Notes under the pieces: generated by a model
What the model saw: only the letters and a program-made list of their open reading frames with translations
What the model was told of the DNA's origin: nothing
Database searches by the model: none
Position numbers and translations under genes: made by a program
Shown: positions 26,405 through 36,152 of the stretch, in pieces
Layout: each line of letters begins with the position of its first letter
How positions within the stretch are numbered: the stretch's first letter is position 1
Assembly: GCA_016790045.1 (NCBI GenBank)
Contig: JAEUPW010000112.1
Coordinates: 1-45,454 of the forward strand
DNA length: 45,454 nt
From: Candidatus Competibacteraceae bacterium
GTDB lineage: Bacteria > Pseudomonadota > Gammaproteobacteria > Competibacterales > Competibacteraceae
Direction: 5' to 3'

Positions 26405-26538
26405 CTGATGTCTGCTCCGGCAACCTCGGATGGAACAGCGCGGGGCATCAATACAGGTCATTCAGCACCGCGGTCCGGGACCGACCGATCTGAACCCACC
26501 ACGAACCGCATAACCACATCATAACGAGGAGTAACTCG

Positions 26539-27744
26539 ATGGCAAACAAAGAAGTCGTGATCGTTGGCGCCGCCCGGACGGCCATCGGCAAATTTATGGG
26601 TACCCTGAAGGACGTGCCGGCGCGCGAGCTGGCGATCACCGCCGCCAAGGCCGCGATCGAGCGGTCCGGCGTTCCCGCCGACCAGATCGACGAAATTTGC
26701 ATGGGCCAGCTCTACGGCGGCATGCAGGGTTCGCTGCCGGCGCGGCAGGTAAGCATGCGGGTCGGGCTGCCCCACCGCAGCAGCGCCGTGTCCGTCAACC
26801 AGAATTGCACCTCCGGCATGCGCGCGCTGGAAATCGCTTGCCACAACATCATGCTGGGCCAGACCGACATCGGCTTGGTGGTCGGCGTCGAGAGCATGAC
26901 CAACGCGCCGTATCTGCTGCCCAAGGCCCGCATGGGTTACCGGATGGGGCAGGGCAACATCGAAGACAGCATGATTCACGACGGGCTGTTCGACGAGCTG
27001 GTGCCGGGCCACATGGCCATGACGGCGGAGAACGTCGCGGTCAAATACGGCATCACCCGGCAGGAATGCGACGAGCTGGCGCTGATCAGCCACAGCCGCT
27101 GCACCAAAGCGACCAAGGAAGGCGTTTTCAAGCGCGAGATCGTGCCGGTCGAGATGAAGTCCAAGAAGGGCTCGACCTTCTTCGAAGCGGACGAAAATTT
27201 CATTCCCGACGCCAGCATGGAAAAGATCGCCAAGCTGCCGACCGCCTTCAAAAAAGACGGCGTGGTGACGGCGGCCAACGCCTCCAGCATCAACGACGGC
27301 GCCAGCGCGGTGGTCATCATGTCGCTGGATAAAGCCAAGGAAATGGGCCTCAAGCCCTTGTTGAAGCTGGTCAGCATCTGCAACGCCGGCATCGACCCGG
27401 TGGTGATGGGCCTGGGCCCGGCGGTAGCCATCCCCAAAGCGCTCAAGCAAGCGGGTATGAAGTTCGAAGACATCGATTATTGGGAAGTCAACGAAGCGTT
27501 CGCCGCCCAATGGCTCGGCGTCGGCCGGATGTTGAAACAGGATCACGGCATGAACCTCACGACCGACAATTGCAACTTTAACGGCTCCGGCATCGCCCTG
27601 GGCCACCCGGTCGGTTCGACGGGCTTGCGCATCGTGGTCAGCCTGTACTACGAGCTGGAGCGTCAAGGCAAGAGCACCGGCGGCGCTTCGCTGTGCGTCG
27701 GCACCGGCCCGGCCATGGCGTCGCTGTGGACGCGCAACATCTGA
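26539..27744 (+). CDS. Acetyl-CoA C-acetyltransferase (thiolase)
   Basis: Thiolase condenses or cleaves acyl-CoAs; the biosynthetic form makes acetoacetyl-CoA, the first step to polyhydroxybutyrate. The 401 residues show VIVGAARTAIGKFMGTLKD at the start, the nucleophile C90 in NQNCTSGMRALE, NASSINDGASAVV, VNEAFAA, H356 in SGIALGHPVGSTG and the second cysteine C386 in SLCVGTGPAMA. The last motif differs from the common CIGGGQG, pointing to a distinct subgroup. GAGGAG seven bases before the ATG is a strong ribosome binding site. It has its own promoter and terminator, so it is monocistronic. Biosynthetic versus degradative direction is not settled by sequence. Confidence 0.92.
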   Translation: MANKEVVIVGAARTAIGKFMGTLKDVPARELAITAAKAAIERSGVPADQIDEICMGQLYGGMQGSLPARQVSMRVGLPHRSSAVSVNQNCTSGMRALEIACHNIMLGQTDIGLVVGVESMTNAPYLLPKARMGYRMGQGNIEDSMIHDGLFDELVPGHMAMTAENVAVKYGITRQECDELALISHSRCTKATKEGVFKREIVPVEMKSKKGSTFFEADENFIPDASMEKIAKLPTAFKKDGVVTAANASSINDGASAVVIMSLDKAKEMGLKPLLKLVSICNAGIDPVVMGLGPAVAIPKALKQAGMKFEDIDYWEVNEAFAAQWLGVGRMLKQDHGMNLTTDNCNFNGSGIALGHPVGSTGLRIVVSLYYELERQGKSTGGASLCVGTGPAMASLWTRNI

Positions 27745-27762
27745 GCTAAGCCAGCTCGGTAA

Positions 27763-29184
<1,422 letters not shown>

Positions 29185-29368
29185 GCGGACATGCGAGCGG
29201 TTCCGGGCGTGGCTGGACCGACGAAAAAGCCCATGTCTCGCCGGGCCGCCGTCGGCGGAGCTTGGGCCGGGCGAACGCCGGCGCAAATCCGGCCAGCCGG
29301 ATGAACGGGCCACGCCGTCGCCGGATGGATCATCCCCTCGGAGCGCTGGCGTCCTCCAGCCAGAATGC

Positions 29369-29374
29369 TATTAT
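29369..29374 (+). promoter_or_regulatory. Extended -10 candidate for the DAHP-synthase-like gene
   Basis: TG-C-TATTAT fits the extended -10 pattern and lies 57 bases before the ATG at 29432, inside the 247-base gap after serS. No other feature is seen in that gap. Confidence 0.4.
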
Positions 29375-29431
29375 CGCGCTCCCTCCAACAACGCCTTTCA
29401 CTTCACTTTACGCTCGGGAACACGCAGGCTC

Positions 29432-30553
29432 ATGATCGTTATTTTGGGTTCTACTGTCGAGGATCATTCGGAAGAGTACCGGCTCACGCTCGATTATTTG
29501 GCGCGCTTGCCAGGCATCGCCGCGCGCGTCCACAAAGTGCAAGGCACCCAGCAGGCCCTGACCGAAATCTATTTGATCGGAGACACCAAGACGCTTGCCG
29601 CCGAGGAGATCGAAGCCCTGCCAGGGGTGGAGCGCGTCGTGCGCATTTCGGAAGAATACCGGATTCTGGGCCGGCATCGGGACGAGCGGCGGGTCAGCGG
29701 TTTCGAGTACAACGGCGTGCTGTTCAGTCAGGATAACCTGAATGTTTTCGCCGGCCTGTGCGCGGTAGACACCCCCGAACACGTCGAGCTGATGTTGAAA
29801 GCCTTGCGCGAGCACCAGCAGGTCTGCACGCGGATGGGCGCTTACAAACCCCGCACCAACCCCTATTCGTTCCAGGGGCACGGCAAAAGCTGTTTGCCCT
29901 ACGTTTTCGATCTGGCCGGCAAGTACGGCATCAAAGTCATCGCCATGGAAGTCACCCACGAAAGCCACGTCGATGAAATCCACGAGTGTCTGGAGCAGAC
30001 CGGGCAGGCGACCGGCGTCATGCTGCAAATCGGCACCCGCAACACCCAGAATTTCGAGTTGCTGAAAGCGGTCGGGCGACAACAGGAATTCCCGGTGCTG
30101 CTCAAGCGAGGCTTCGGCATCACCTTGAACGAATCGCTCAACGCCGCCGAATATCTCGCCAGCGAAGGCAATTCGCGGGTGGTGTTTTGCCTGCGCGGCG
30201 TCAAAACCAACATGGGCGACCCGCACCGCAATCTGGTGGATTTCAGCCATGTGCCGGTGCTCAAGCGATTGACCCGGATGCCGGTTTGCGTCGATCCCTC
30301 GCACTCGGTCGGCACGCGCGAGCGCTCGCCCGACGGCCTTTACGATCTGATGCACGCCACCGCTCAGGGTGTGGTGGCCGGAGCCAATCTGGTGCTGGCG
30401 GATTTTCATCCGGTGCCGTCCAAGGCTTTGGTGGATGGGCCGCAAGCGATGCTGCTCGACGAGTTAGGCTGGTTTTTGGCCGATGTTGCGGCAGCGCGCG
30501 ACTGTTACGAAAAACGCCAAAAATTGGCTGAGACCCACCACGCCAAGCGATGA
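29432..30553 (+). CDS. Divergent 3-deoxy-7-phosphoheptulonate (DAHP) synthase-like protein
   Basis: The 373 residues have the architecture of type I-beta DAHP synthases: an N-terminal ferredoxin-like regulatory domain (1-80) and a TIM barrel. Diagnostic blocks are YKPRTNPYSFQGHG (138-151), LQIGTRNTQNFELL (198-211), PVLLKRG (221-227) and VDPSHSVG (287-294). The enzyme makes the first shikimate-pathway intermediate from phosphoenolpyruvate and erythrose 4-phosphate. Several key motifs differ: GPCSVE is GLCAVD (108-113), CERG is CLRG (253-256), and the metal-ligand Glu of EVHP is Asp in ADFHP (323-327). Cys110, His291 and Asp335 are kept. ATG 29432 is chosen from the domain start. Family is firm; DAHP synthase activity is less so. 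Confidence 0.75.
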   Translation: MIVILGSTVEDHSEEYRLTLDYLARLPGIAARVHKVQGTQQALTEIYLIGDTKTLAAEEIEALPGVERVVRISEEYRILGRHRDERRVSGFEYNGVLFSQDNLNVFAGLCAVDTPEHVELMLKALREHQQVCTRMGAYKPRTNPYSFQGHGKSCLPYVFDLAGKYGIKVIAMEVTHESHVDEIHECLEQTGQATGVMLQIGTRNTQNFELLKAVGRQQEFPVLLKRGFGITLNESLNAAEYLASEGNSRVVFCLRGVKTNMGDPHRNLVDFSHVPVLKRLTRMPVCVDPSHSVGTRERSPDGLYDLMHATAQGVVAGANLVLADFHPVPSKALVDGPQAMLLDELGWFLADVAAARDCYEKRQKLAETHHAKR

Positions 30554-30558
30554 GATCA

Positions 30559-30586
30559 AGGCTGGTTATTCGAGGCTGGTTATTCG
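30559..30586 (+). repeat. Two tandem copies of a 14-base repeat
   Basis: AGGCTGGTTATTCG occurs twice head to tail with no mismatch, starting six bases after the stop of the DAHP-synthase-like gene. It looks like a recent slippage duplication. Confidence 0.85.
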
Positions 30587-30719
30587 AGATTTTTATACCA
30601 TCATCTTGATGAAGGCCATCACACCGAGGCTTCTCCAAAGTTAGCGACACTGAAATCGCGCAACCAGAGAGGAAAATAGCGGCTCAAATGGCGTTCGGTT
30701 TAACGGCGTCGCACAAGGC

Positions 30720-32021
30720 TTATTTTTTGCGATGGTCGATGACCCGCACGGCCTTGCCCTCGGAGCGCGGCAAGTCGCCGGTGCGCTTGACCGCGACCTT
30801 GGCGCTCACGCCGATGAAATCTTTGATGTCTTTTTGCGCTTTATGGGCGACCCGCGCCATGGCGGCCTCGCCCTGCGCGACCAGCGGAGGGCTTCCTTCA
30901 ACGTTGACGGTGAGCAGATCGAGATTGCCCTCGCGGGACACTTCCAACTGATAAAAGGGCGATAGCGTTTCGGTCTGCATCAGGATCGCTTCGACCTGGG
31001 AGGGAAAGACGTTGACGCCGCGAATGATGAGCATGTCGTCGGTGCGGCCGGTGACGCGCTTCATGCGCACGTGGGTGCGCCCGCAGCGACAGGGCGCGGG
31101 ATCGAGCACCGACACGTCGCGGGTGCGGTAGCGCAGCACGGGGAAGGCTTCCTTGGTCAGCGAGGTGATGACGATCTCGCCGGCCTCGCCGTAGGGGATC
31201 GGTTCGCCGGTGTCGACATCCACCGCTTCGATCAGGAAATGATCCTCGAAAACGTGCAGGCCATTCTTGGCTTCGATGCACTCGGTGGCGACGCCGGGGC
31301 CGATGATCTCGGAGAGGCCGTAAATGTCCACGGCGTCGATGCCGAGGCGCGATTCCAGCTCGTAGCGCATTTCCTCGGTCCACGGTTCCGCGCCGAAAAT
31401 GCCGACTTTGAGCGGCAGCTTGCGCAAATCGACGTTCATGTCGGCCGCCGCTTCGGCGAGGTTGAGGGCGTAGGAGGGGGTGCAAGACAAACCGGTCGGC
31501 TCGAAATCCTGAATCAGCATGATCTGGCGCTGGGTTTGACCGCCGGAAACCGGGGTGACCATGACGCCCAATTCCTCCGCGCCGTAGTGAAAGCCCAAAC
31601 CGCCGGTGAACAGTCCGTAGCCGTAGGCGTTGTGCAGGCGGTCGCCGGGCCGCAGGCCGGCGGCGGCCAAGCTGCGGGCCATGACCCGCGCCCAGGTGCG
31701 CACGTCGCGGCGGGTGTAGCCGACCACGGTGGGTTTGCCGGTGGTGCCGCTGGAGGCGTGGATGCGCACCACCTGATCGGTCGGCACGGCGAACATGCCG
31801 AACGGATAGTTTTCGCGCAGGTTTTCCTTCTTGGTGAACGGCAGCAGGCGCACGTCGGCGACGGATTGGATGTGGCTTGGCCTGACGCCAAGCTCGTCCA
31901 TGGCGTCCCGGTAATATTTGACGGTCTGGTAGCAGCGCTCGACGGTGGCGCGCAGCCGGCGCACTTGAAGCTGTTGCAGTTCTTCGCGGGGCAAGGTTTC
32001 TTGTTCGGTGTCGAGAATCAT
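30720..32021 (-). CDS. paaK: Phenylacetate--CoA ligase
   Basis: PaaK activates phenylacetate or related aryl acids to CoA thioesters with ATP. The 433 residues contain the adenylate-forming motif [16 protein letters not shown] near 88-103, then [41 protein letters not shown] with CRCGRTH, and the C-terminal hinge [20 protein letters not shown]. These are PaaK-specific blocks and the length is normal. It is the last gene of the ior/liv transcript, where it would re-activate aryl acids released from, or parallel to, the keto-acid oxidoreductase products. The exact aryl substrate is unknown. Confidence 0.95.
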   Translation of the reverse strand: MILDTEQETLPREELQQLQVRRLRATVERCYQTVKYYRDAMDELGVRPSHIQSVADVRLLPFTKKENLRENYPFGMFAVPTDQVVRIHASSGTTGKPTVVGYTRRDVRTWARVMARSLAAAGLRPGDRLHNAYGYGLFTGGLGFHYGAEELGVMVTPVSGGQTQRQIMLIQDFEPTGLSCTPSYALNLAEAAADMNVDLRKLPLKVGIFGAEPWTEEMRYELESRLGIDAVDIYGLSEIIGPGVATECIEAKNGLHVFEDHFLIEAVDVDTGEPIPYGEAGEIVITSLTKEAFPVLRYRTRDVSVLDPAPCRCGRTHVRMKRVTGRTDDMLIIRGVNVFPSQVEAILMQTETLSPFYQLEVSREGNLDLLTVNVEGSPPLVAQGEAAMARVAHKAQKDIKDFIGVSAKVAVKRTGDLPRSEGKAVRVIDHRKK

Positions 32022-32051
32022 GGCTCGCTCTCAGCGCAATGGAAAAAGTGG

Positions 32052-32720
32052 TCAGGGGCCGGCAACAGCGGCGGGCAGCGTTTCAGTCAGCAGGTCATAG
32101 CCGAGATCGCGCAAGCGCCGGTTCAGGGCGCGCGGGTCGGCGGCGCGGTAGCGCACCACGGCGATGCGCAGGCCGGTCTGGTCGGGATGTACCGGCGAGA
32201 CCACGGTGGCGATATAGCCGCCCGCATCGTTGATCGCGGTCAAAAATCGCCCCAGTTGGCCGATAGCGTCGGGTAAATGCACCGCGATGCGCGCGGTGTC
32301 TTCCATCAGGGAGCCGGTGATGTCGAGAAAGAAATCCAGCAAATCCTCGTGGGTGAGAATGCCCACCAGCTTGCCGCCGGGGTCGACCACCGGCAGGCAA
32401 CCGATTTTTTTCTCGCGCAGCAGGCGCGCGGCTTCTTCGACCAACGTGTCGGGCGCGCAGGTGATGACGTGGGCGCGCATGACTTTGGCGGCGGTGAGCT
32501 TGCCCAACAGGTAGTTGGCTTCACCGACCGATAAGGTCGTCACCGGAGACGGCGCGACCCGTTCGAGGTCGTGAGAGGTGACCAGACCGACCAGATGGCC
32601 GTCGCGCACCACCGGCAAATGGCGGATGTGGCGATCGCGCATCAGCGCCGCCAGTTGGGTGACGCGAGCGTCTTCGGCGACTTGCAGCACGTCGCGGCTC
32701 ATGATCCGATCCACGTACAT
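32052..32720 (-). CDS. Tandem CBS-domain protein with C-terminal ACT-like domain
   Basis: The 222 residues hold two CBS domains, about 1-60 (MSRDVLQVAEDARVTQLAALM) and 78-135 (ITCAPDTLVEEAARLLREKK). An ACT-like segment follows, about 140-215 (ARIAVHLPDAIGQLGRFLTA). CBS pairs bind adenine nucleotides and ACT domains bind amino acids, so a ligand-sensing regulator (AcuB-like layout) is likely. The frame opens at an ATG at 32738, but ATG 32720 has GGAG seven bases upstream and is preferred. It lies between livF and paaK. An ACT sensor beside an amino-acid transporter makes feedback by the imported amino acid plausible. Confidence 0.85.
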   Translation of the reverse strand: MYVDRIMSRDVLQVAEDARVTQLAALMRDRHIRHLPVVRDGHLVGLVTSHDLERVAPSPVTTLSVGEANYLLGKLTAAKVMRAHVITCAPDTLVEEAARLLREKKIGCLPVVDPGGKLVGILTHEDLLDFFLDITGSLMEDTARIAVHLPDAIGQLGRFLTAINDAGGYIATVVSPVHPDQTGLRIAVVRYRAADPRALNRRLRDLGYDLLTETLPAAVAGP

Positions 32721-32734
32721 GGGTGATCTCCGTT

Positions 32735-33496
32735 TCAATAACCCAGATAGGCCCGGCGCACGTCATCGTCGGCCAGCAGCTCCGCCGCCGGAGCGGTTTT
32801 GGCGATGCGGCCGGTTTCCAGAATATAACCGCGCCCGGCAATGGCCAGGGCGGCGCGGGCATTCTGCTCGACCAGCAAGATGGTGACGCCGCGCTGGTTC
32901 AGTTCGACGATCACGCGAAAAATCTCCTCGACCAACAAGGGCGCCAGGCCCATCGAGGGCTCGTCTAGCAACAGCAGGCGCGGGCGGCCCAGCAGGGCGC
33001 GGCCGATGGCCAGCATCTGTTGTTGGCCGCCGGACAGAGTGCCGGCCAGTTGCCGGCGGCGCTCGGCGAGAATCGGGAACAGAGTATAGACGCGCTCTCG
33101 CTCTTCCCGAAGCCAGCCCCGATCACGATGCTGGCGATAACCGCCCAGCCGCAGATTGTCTTCGACGCTGAGCGGCGCGAAGACCTGACGGCCTTCGAGA
33201 ACCTGACAAATTCCCGCAGCGACAATGCGATGCGGCAGCCAGCGGGTTATATCCCGGCCATCGAAGCGAATTTGACCGGCATGGGCGGGATGCAAGCCGG
33301 ACAGGGTGTGGAGCAGGGTGGTCTTACCCGCGCCGTTGCCGCCAACGATAGCGACCAGTTCGCCCGCGCCGACCCGCAAATCGATCTGATGGATGGCCCG
33401 CACCGGACCGTAATGCCCGCTCAGCCCCATCACGTCCAGCAAGCTGTGGCCGGTCGCGGCGGCTGATGGACAGCCGCCCGCGCGATCAGACGGCAT
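32735..33496 (-). CDS. livF: Branched-chain amino acid-type ABC transporter ATP-binding protein LivF
   Basis: One of two ATPases of a Liv-type (HAAT family) importer. The 253 residues have Walker A GGNGAGKTT near 53-61, the Q-loop region CQVLEGRQVF typical of LivF, the ABC signature LSGGQQQMLAIGRAL, Walker B LLLLDEPSMGLAPLLV and H-loop VEQNA. The first 20 residues (Ala/Gly/Pro-rich) precede the domain, so the true start could be slightly downstream. It overlaps the end of livG by 11 bases. The transported substrate could be a branched-chain or aromatic amino acid or a related acid. Confidence 0.94.
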   Translation of the reverse strand: MPSDRAGGCPSAAATGHSLLDVMGLSGHYGPVRAIHQIDLRVGAGELVAIVGGNGAGKTTLLHTLSGLHPAHAGQIRFDGRDITRWLPHRIVAAGICQVLEGRQVFAPLSVEDNLRLGGYRQHRDRGWLREERERVYTLFPILAERRRQLAGTLSGGQQQMLAIGRALLGRPRLLLLDEPSMGLAPLLVEEIFRVIVELNQRGVTILLVEQNARAALAIAGRGYILETGRIAKTAPAAELLADDDVRRAYLGY

Positions 33497-34289
33497 AGCT
33501 CACCGCCCCGCCCAGGTAGGCCGCGACGACGCGCGGATCGGCCTGGATGTCCGCCGGGGTTCCCTCGGCCAGCACGCTGCCGTAGTCCAGCACCAGCAGC
33601 CGGTCGGATACGCCCATCACCAGCGGCATGTGATGTTCGACCAGGAGCACGGTAACGCCGCTGGCGCGGATGCGGGCGATCAGCTCGCGCAAGGCCAGGG
33701 TTTCGGTGTCGTTGAGGCCGGCGGCCGGCTCGTCGAGCAGCAGCAGGCGGGGTTTGGCGGCGAGCGCGCGGGCGATTTCGACCCGCTTCATCAGGCCGTA
33801 GGGCAGCGCGCCGGCCGGTTGCGCGGCGCGGTCAGCCAGTTCGCACAGCTCCAGCGCCTCCATGGACCAGGCCCGCAAGTGCCGCTCCTGGCGCCGAACG
33901 CCCGGCAGCCGCAGCGCGGCGGCCAGCAGGCTGGCGCGAGCGCGCAGGTGGCAACCGACCATGACGTTTTCGACCACGCTCATGTTGAAAAACAATTGCA
34001 GGTTCTGGAAGGTGCGACCGATGCCGCACGCGGCGATCCGATGCGGCGGCAACCCCAGCAATTCGCGGTCGGCGAAACGGATCGAGCCGGCGGAAGGCCG
34101 GTAAAAGCCGCACAGCGCGTTGAACAAGGTGGTCTTGCCCGCGCCGTTGGGGCCGATCACGGCGTAGATCAGCCCTTCCGCGACCCGGAAACTGACGCCG
34201 GCCAAGGCCATGACACCGCCGAAGCTCTGCTCTAAACCGGTTACAGCGAGCAAGGCCAGGGGCGGGGCCGGCGGCGGAAGGGCGGTCAT
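33486..34289 (-). CDS. livG: Branched-chain amino acid-type ABC transporter ATP-binding protein LivG
   Basis: This is the second ATPase of the importer. The 267 residues show GLEQSFGGVMALAGVSFRV, Walker A GPNGAGKTTLFNALCGFY (about 49-66), the LivG-type Q-loop GIGRTFQNLQLF, signature region ALPYGLMKRVEIARALA, where the usual LSxGQ is replaced by PYGLMK as is common in LivG, and Walker B LLLLDEPAAGLN. It starts nine bases after livM ends and overlaps livF, so all are on one transcript. Confidence 0.94.
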   Translation of the reverse strand: MTALPPPAPPLALLAVTGLEQSFGGVMALAGVSFRVAEGLIYAVIGPNGAGKTTLFNALCGFYRPSAGSIRFADRELLGLPPHRIAACGIGRTFQNLQLFFNMSVVENVMVGCHLRARASLLAAALRLPGVRRQERHLRAWSMEALELCELADRAAQPAGALPYGLMKRVEIARALAAKPRLLLLDEPAAGLNDTETLALRELIARIRASGVTVLLVEHHMPLVMGVSDRLLVLDYGSVLAEGTPADIQADPRVVAAYLGGAVSYAV

Positions 34290-34298
34290 GGCGGACGG

Positions 34299-35264
34299 TC
34301 AGGCGGCCACCGAGGGTCGGGAACGGACCAGGGCGGACCCCAGGCGGCGCGCCGCTTGGGTCAGGCCCACAAACAAACCTTGCGGCAAAAAGATCATCAC
34401 CGCCATCAACAGCGCGCCGTGAATCAGCATTTCGTAGTCTTCGAACACGACCAAAGCTTGCTGAAGCAGGGTGAGGGCGATCGCGCCGCAGGCGGCGCCG
34501 AAAGTCGAGGCCAGACCGCCGAGCACCACCATGGTGACCAGTTCCACCGAGACGGTCAGATCGAACGAATCGGGGCTGACAAAGGCTTGCTGGTGGGCGA
34601 ACAGGCTGCCGGCAAAAGCGGCAAACAGGGCGGAGACGACGAAGGCCTGGGTTTTGGCGCGGGCGGTATCGACCCCCATCATCTGGGCGGCGAACTCGGA
34701 GCCGTGCACCGCCCGCAAGGCGCGGCCGACCGGGGAATCGACCAGATTGAGCGACAACCAAACCGCCAGCAGCGCTGCGGCCATGATGACGCCATACCAC
34801 TGGAGGTCGCCAGACACTTCCCAACCGAACAGATCGAGCGGTGGAACGCCCGCCAAACCGTCCGGGCCGCCGGTCCAGCCAGTGGCCTGGACCATGATGA
34901 CATGGACGATCACGCCGAAACCGAGCGTCGCCATCGCCAGATAGTGGCCGCGCAGCCGCAGGATCGGCCGGGCGAACGCCCAGGCCAGCAGGCCGGCCGC
35001 GATCAAACCGGCGGCGAGCGCCAGCAGCGACGGCCAGCCGAAACGGGTGGTGAGAATGGCGGACGCATAGGCGCCCAAGCCAAAGAACGCGGCGTGGCCG
35101 AGAGAAATCTGGCCGGCGTAACCCATGAGCAAATTGAGGCCGACCGCCAGGATGACGTTTAGGCCGGCGGATGCGCCGACCACGACGACGAAGTAGTTAT
35201 CGGGGAACAGCGCCGGGAGCAATGCCACGGTCGCCGCGAACGCATAGAAACCGGCCAGCCGCAT
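34299..35264 (-). CDS. livM: Branched-chain amino acid-type ABC transporter permease LivM
   Basis: This is an inner-membrane permease of 321 residues with about ten hydrophobic segments. Family blocks are NVILAVGLNLLMGYAGQISLGHAAFFGLGAYASA near 35-68, GHYLAMATLGFGVIV, SPVGRALRAVHGSEFAAQMMGVD and FVSPDSFDLTVSVELVTMVVLGG. It forms the translocation channel with LivH. It is separated from livH by three bases. Confidence 0.95.
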   Translation of the reverse strand: MRLAGFYAFAATVALLPALFPDNYFVVVVGASAGLNVILAVGLNLLMGYAGQISLGHAAFFGLGAYASAILTTRFGWPSLLALAAGLIAAGLLAWAFARPILRLRGHYLAMATLGFGVIVHVIMVQATGWTGGPDGLAGVPPLDLFGWEVSGDLQWYGVIMAAALLAVWLSLNLVDSPVGRALRAVHGSEFAAQMMGVDTARAKTQAFVVSALFAAFAGSLFAHQQAFVSPDSFDLTVSVELVTMVVLGGLASTFGAACGAIALTLLQQALVVFEDYEMLIHGALLMAVMIFLPQGLFVGLTQAARRLGSALVRSRPSVAA

Positions 35265-35267
35265 CGC

Positions 35268-36143
35268 TCACACCCGTTCCGCGACTTTGTGGCCGAACAG
35301 GCCGGTCGGCTCGAAAAACAGCACCATCAGCACGAACAGGAAGGCGATGGCGTCCTTGTAGCCGGACGACACCAAGCCGGCCCCCAGCGCTTCCAGCACG
35401 CCCAGCAGCAGGCCGCCGGCGACCGCGCCCATCGGATTGCCGATACCGCCGACGATGGCGGCGGAAAAACCCTTGAGGCCGAGCATGACCCCGGCTTCGT
35501 AGGAGCTGAAGGTGATGGGAGCGATCAGGATACCGGCCACCGCCCCCAGCCCGGCGGACAGGCCGTAGGCCAGGCGCAGCATCACTTTAACGTTGATGCC
35601 GACCGCTTGCGCGGCGGTGCGGTTAAAGGAGCAGGCCAGCAGCGCTTTGCCCAACAGCGTTCGATCGAAGAAGGCGCGAACCAGGGCCACCAGCACTCCC
35701 GTGGCCGCCAGCACCCACAAGCTTTGCGGCAACACCGTGGCGCCGCCGAGACGGATGGGCGCATCCCCGCTGAAAGGCGGCAAGGTATGAAAATCCTTGC
35801 CCCACAGCAGCAGCGCGATGCCGCGAAGGAAGATCGCCGCGCCGATGGTAATGATAATGGTGGCCACTACCGACGCGCCCGCCGCCGGCTCGATGGCGAA
35901 GCGCTCCAGCAGCAGGCCGACGCCAACGGCGAGCAAGGTCGCGACGACAGCGGCCAGCGGTAGCGGCAGGCCGGCGCTCAGCAGGGCAATGGCGGCCATC
36001 GCGCCCAACATCACGAATTCGCCTTGGGCGAAGTTCACGACATCCGAGGCGTTGTAGATCAGGGCGAAACCCAGGCCCACCAGAGCATATAGCGAGCCGA
36101 CGGTGATGCCGGTCACCAGAAATTGAAACACTTGCTCGAACAT
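35268..36143 (-). CDS. livH: Branched-chain amino acid-type ABC transporter permease LivH
   Basis: This 291-residue inner-membrane permease has about eight membrane segments. The start reads GITVGSLYALVGLGFALIYN, followed by VNFAQGEFVMLGA (the conserved N-F-A-x-G-E-F motif), then RTLLGKALLACSFNRTAAQAVGIN and KGFSAAIVGGIGNPMGAVAGG, all typical of LivH. It begins nine bases after livK ends and pairs with LivM. Confidence 0.95.
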   Translation of the reverse strand: MFEQVFQFLVTGITVGSLYALVGLGFALIYNASDVVNFAQGEFVMLGAMAAIALLSAGLPLPLAAVVATLLAVGVGLLLERFAIEPAAGASVVATIIITIGAAIFLRGIALLLWGKDFHTLPPFSGDAPIRLGGATVLPQSLWVLAATGVLVALVRAFFDRTLLGKALLACSFNRTAAQAVGINVKVMLRLAYGLSAGLGAVAGILIAPITFSSYEAGVMLGLKGFSAAIVGGIGNPMGAVAGGLLLGVLEALGAGLVSSGYKDAIAFLFVLMVLFFEPTGLFGHKVAERV

Positions 36144-36152
36144 GATCGGCGC

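Larger units (their letters stand above)
26040..26538. other. Divergent control region between the HPr-fusion gene and the thiolase gene
   Basis: These 499 bases are AT-richer than their surroundings and contain no gene that I can support. They hold the extended -10 for the leftward gene, the TTGACA promoter for the rightward gene, and AT tracts at 26300-26350 (TATAAGATAATG). The thiolase transcript would have a leader of about 130 bases. Confidence 0.5.
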
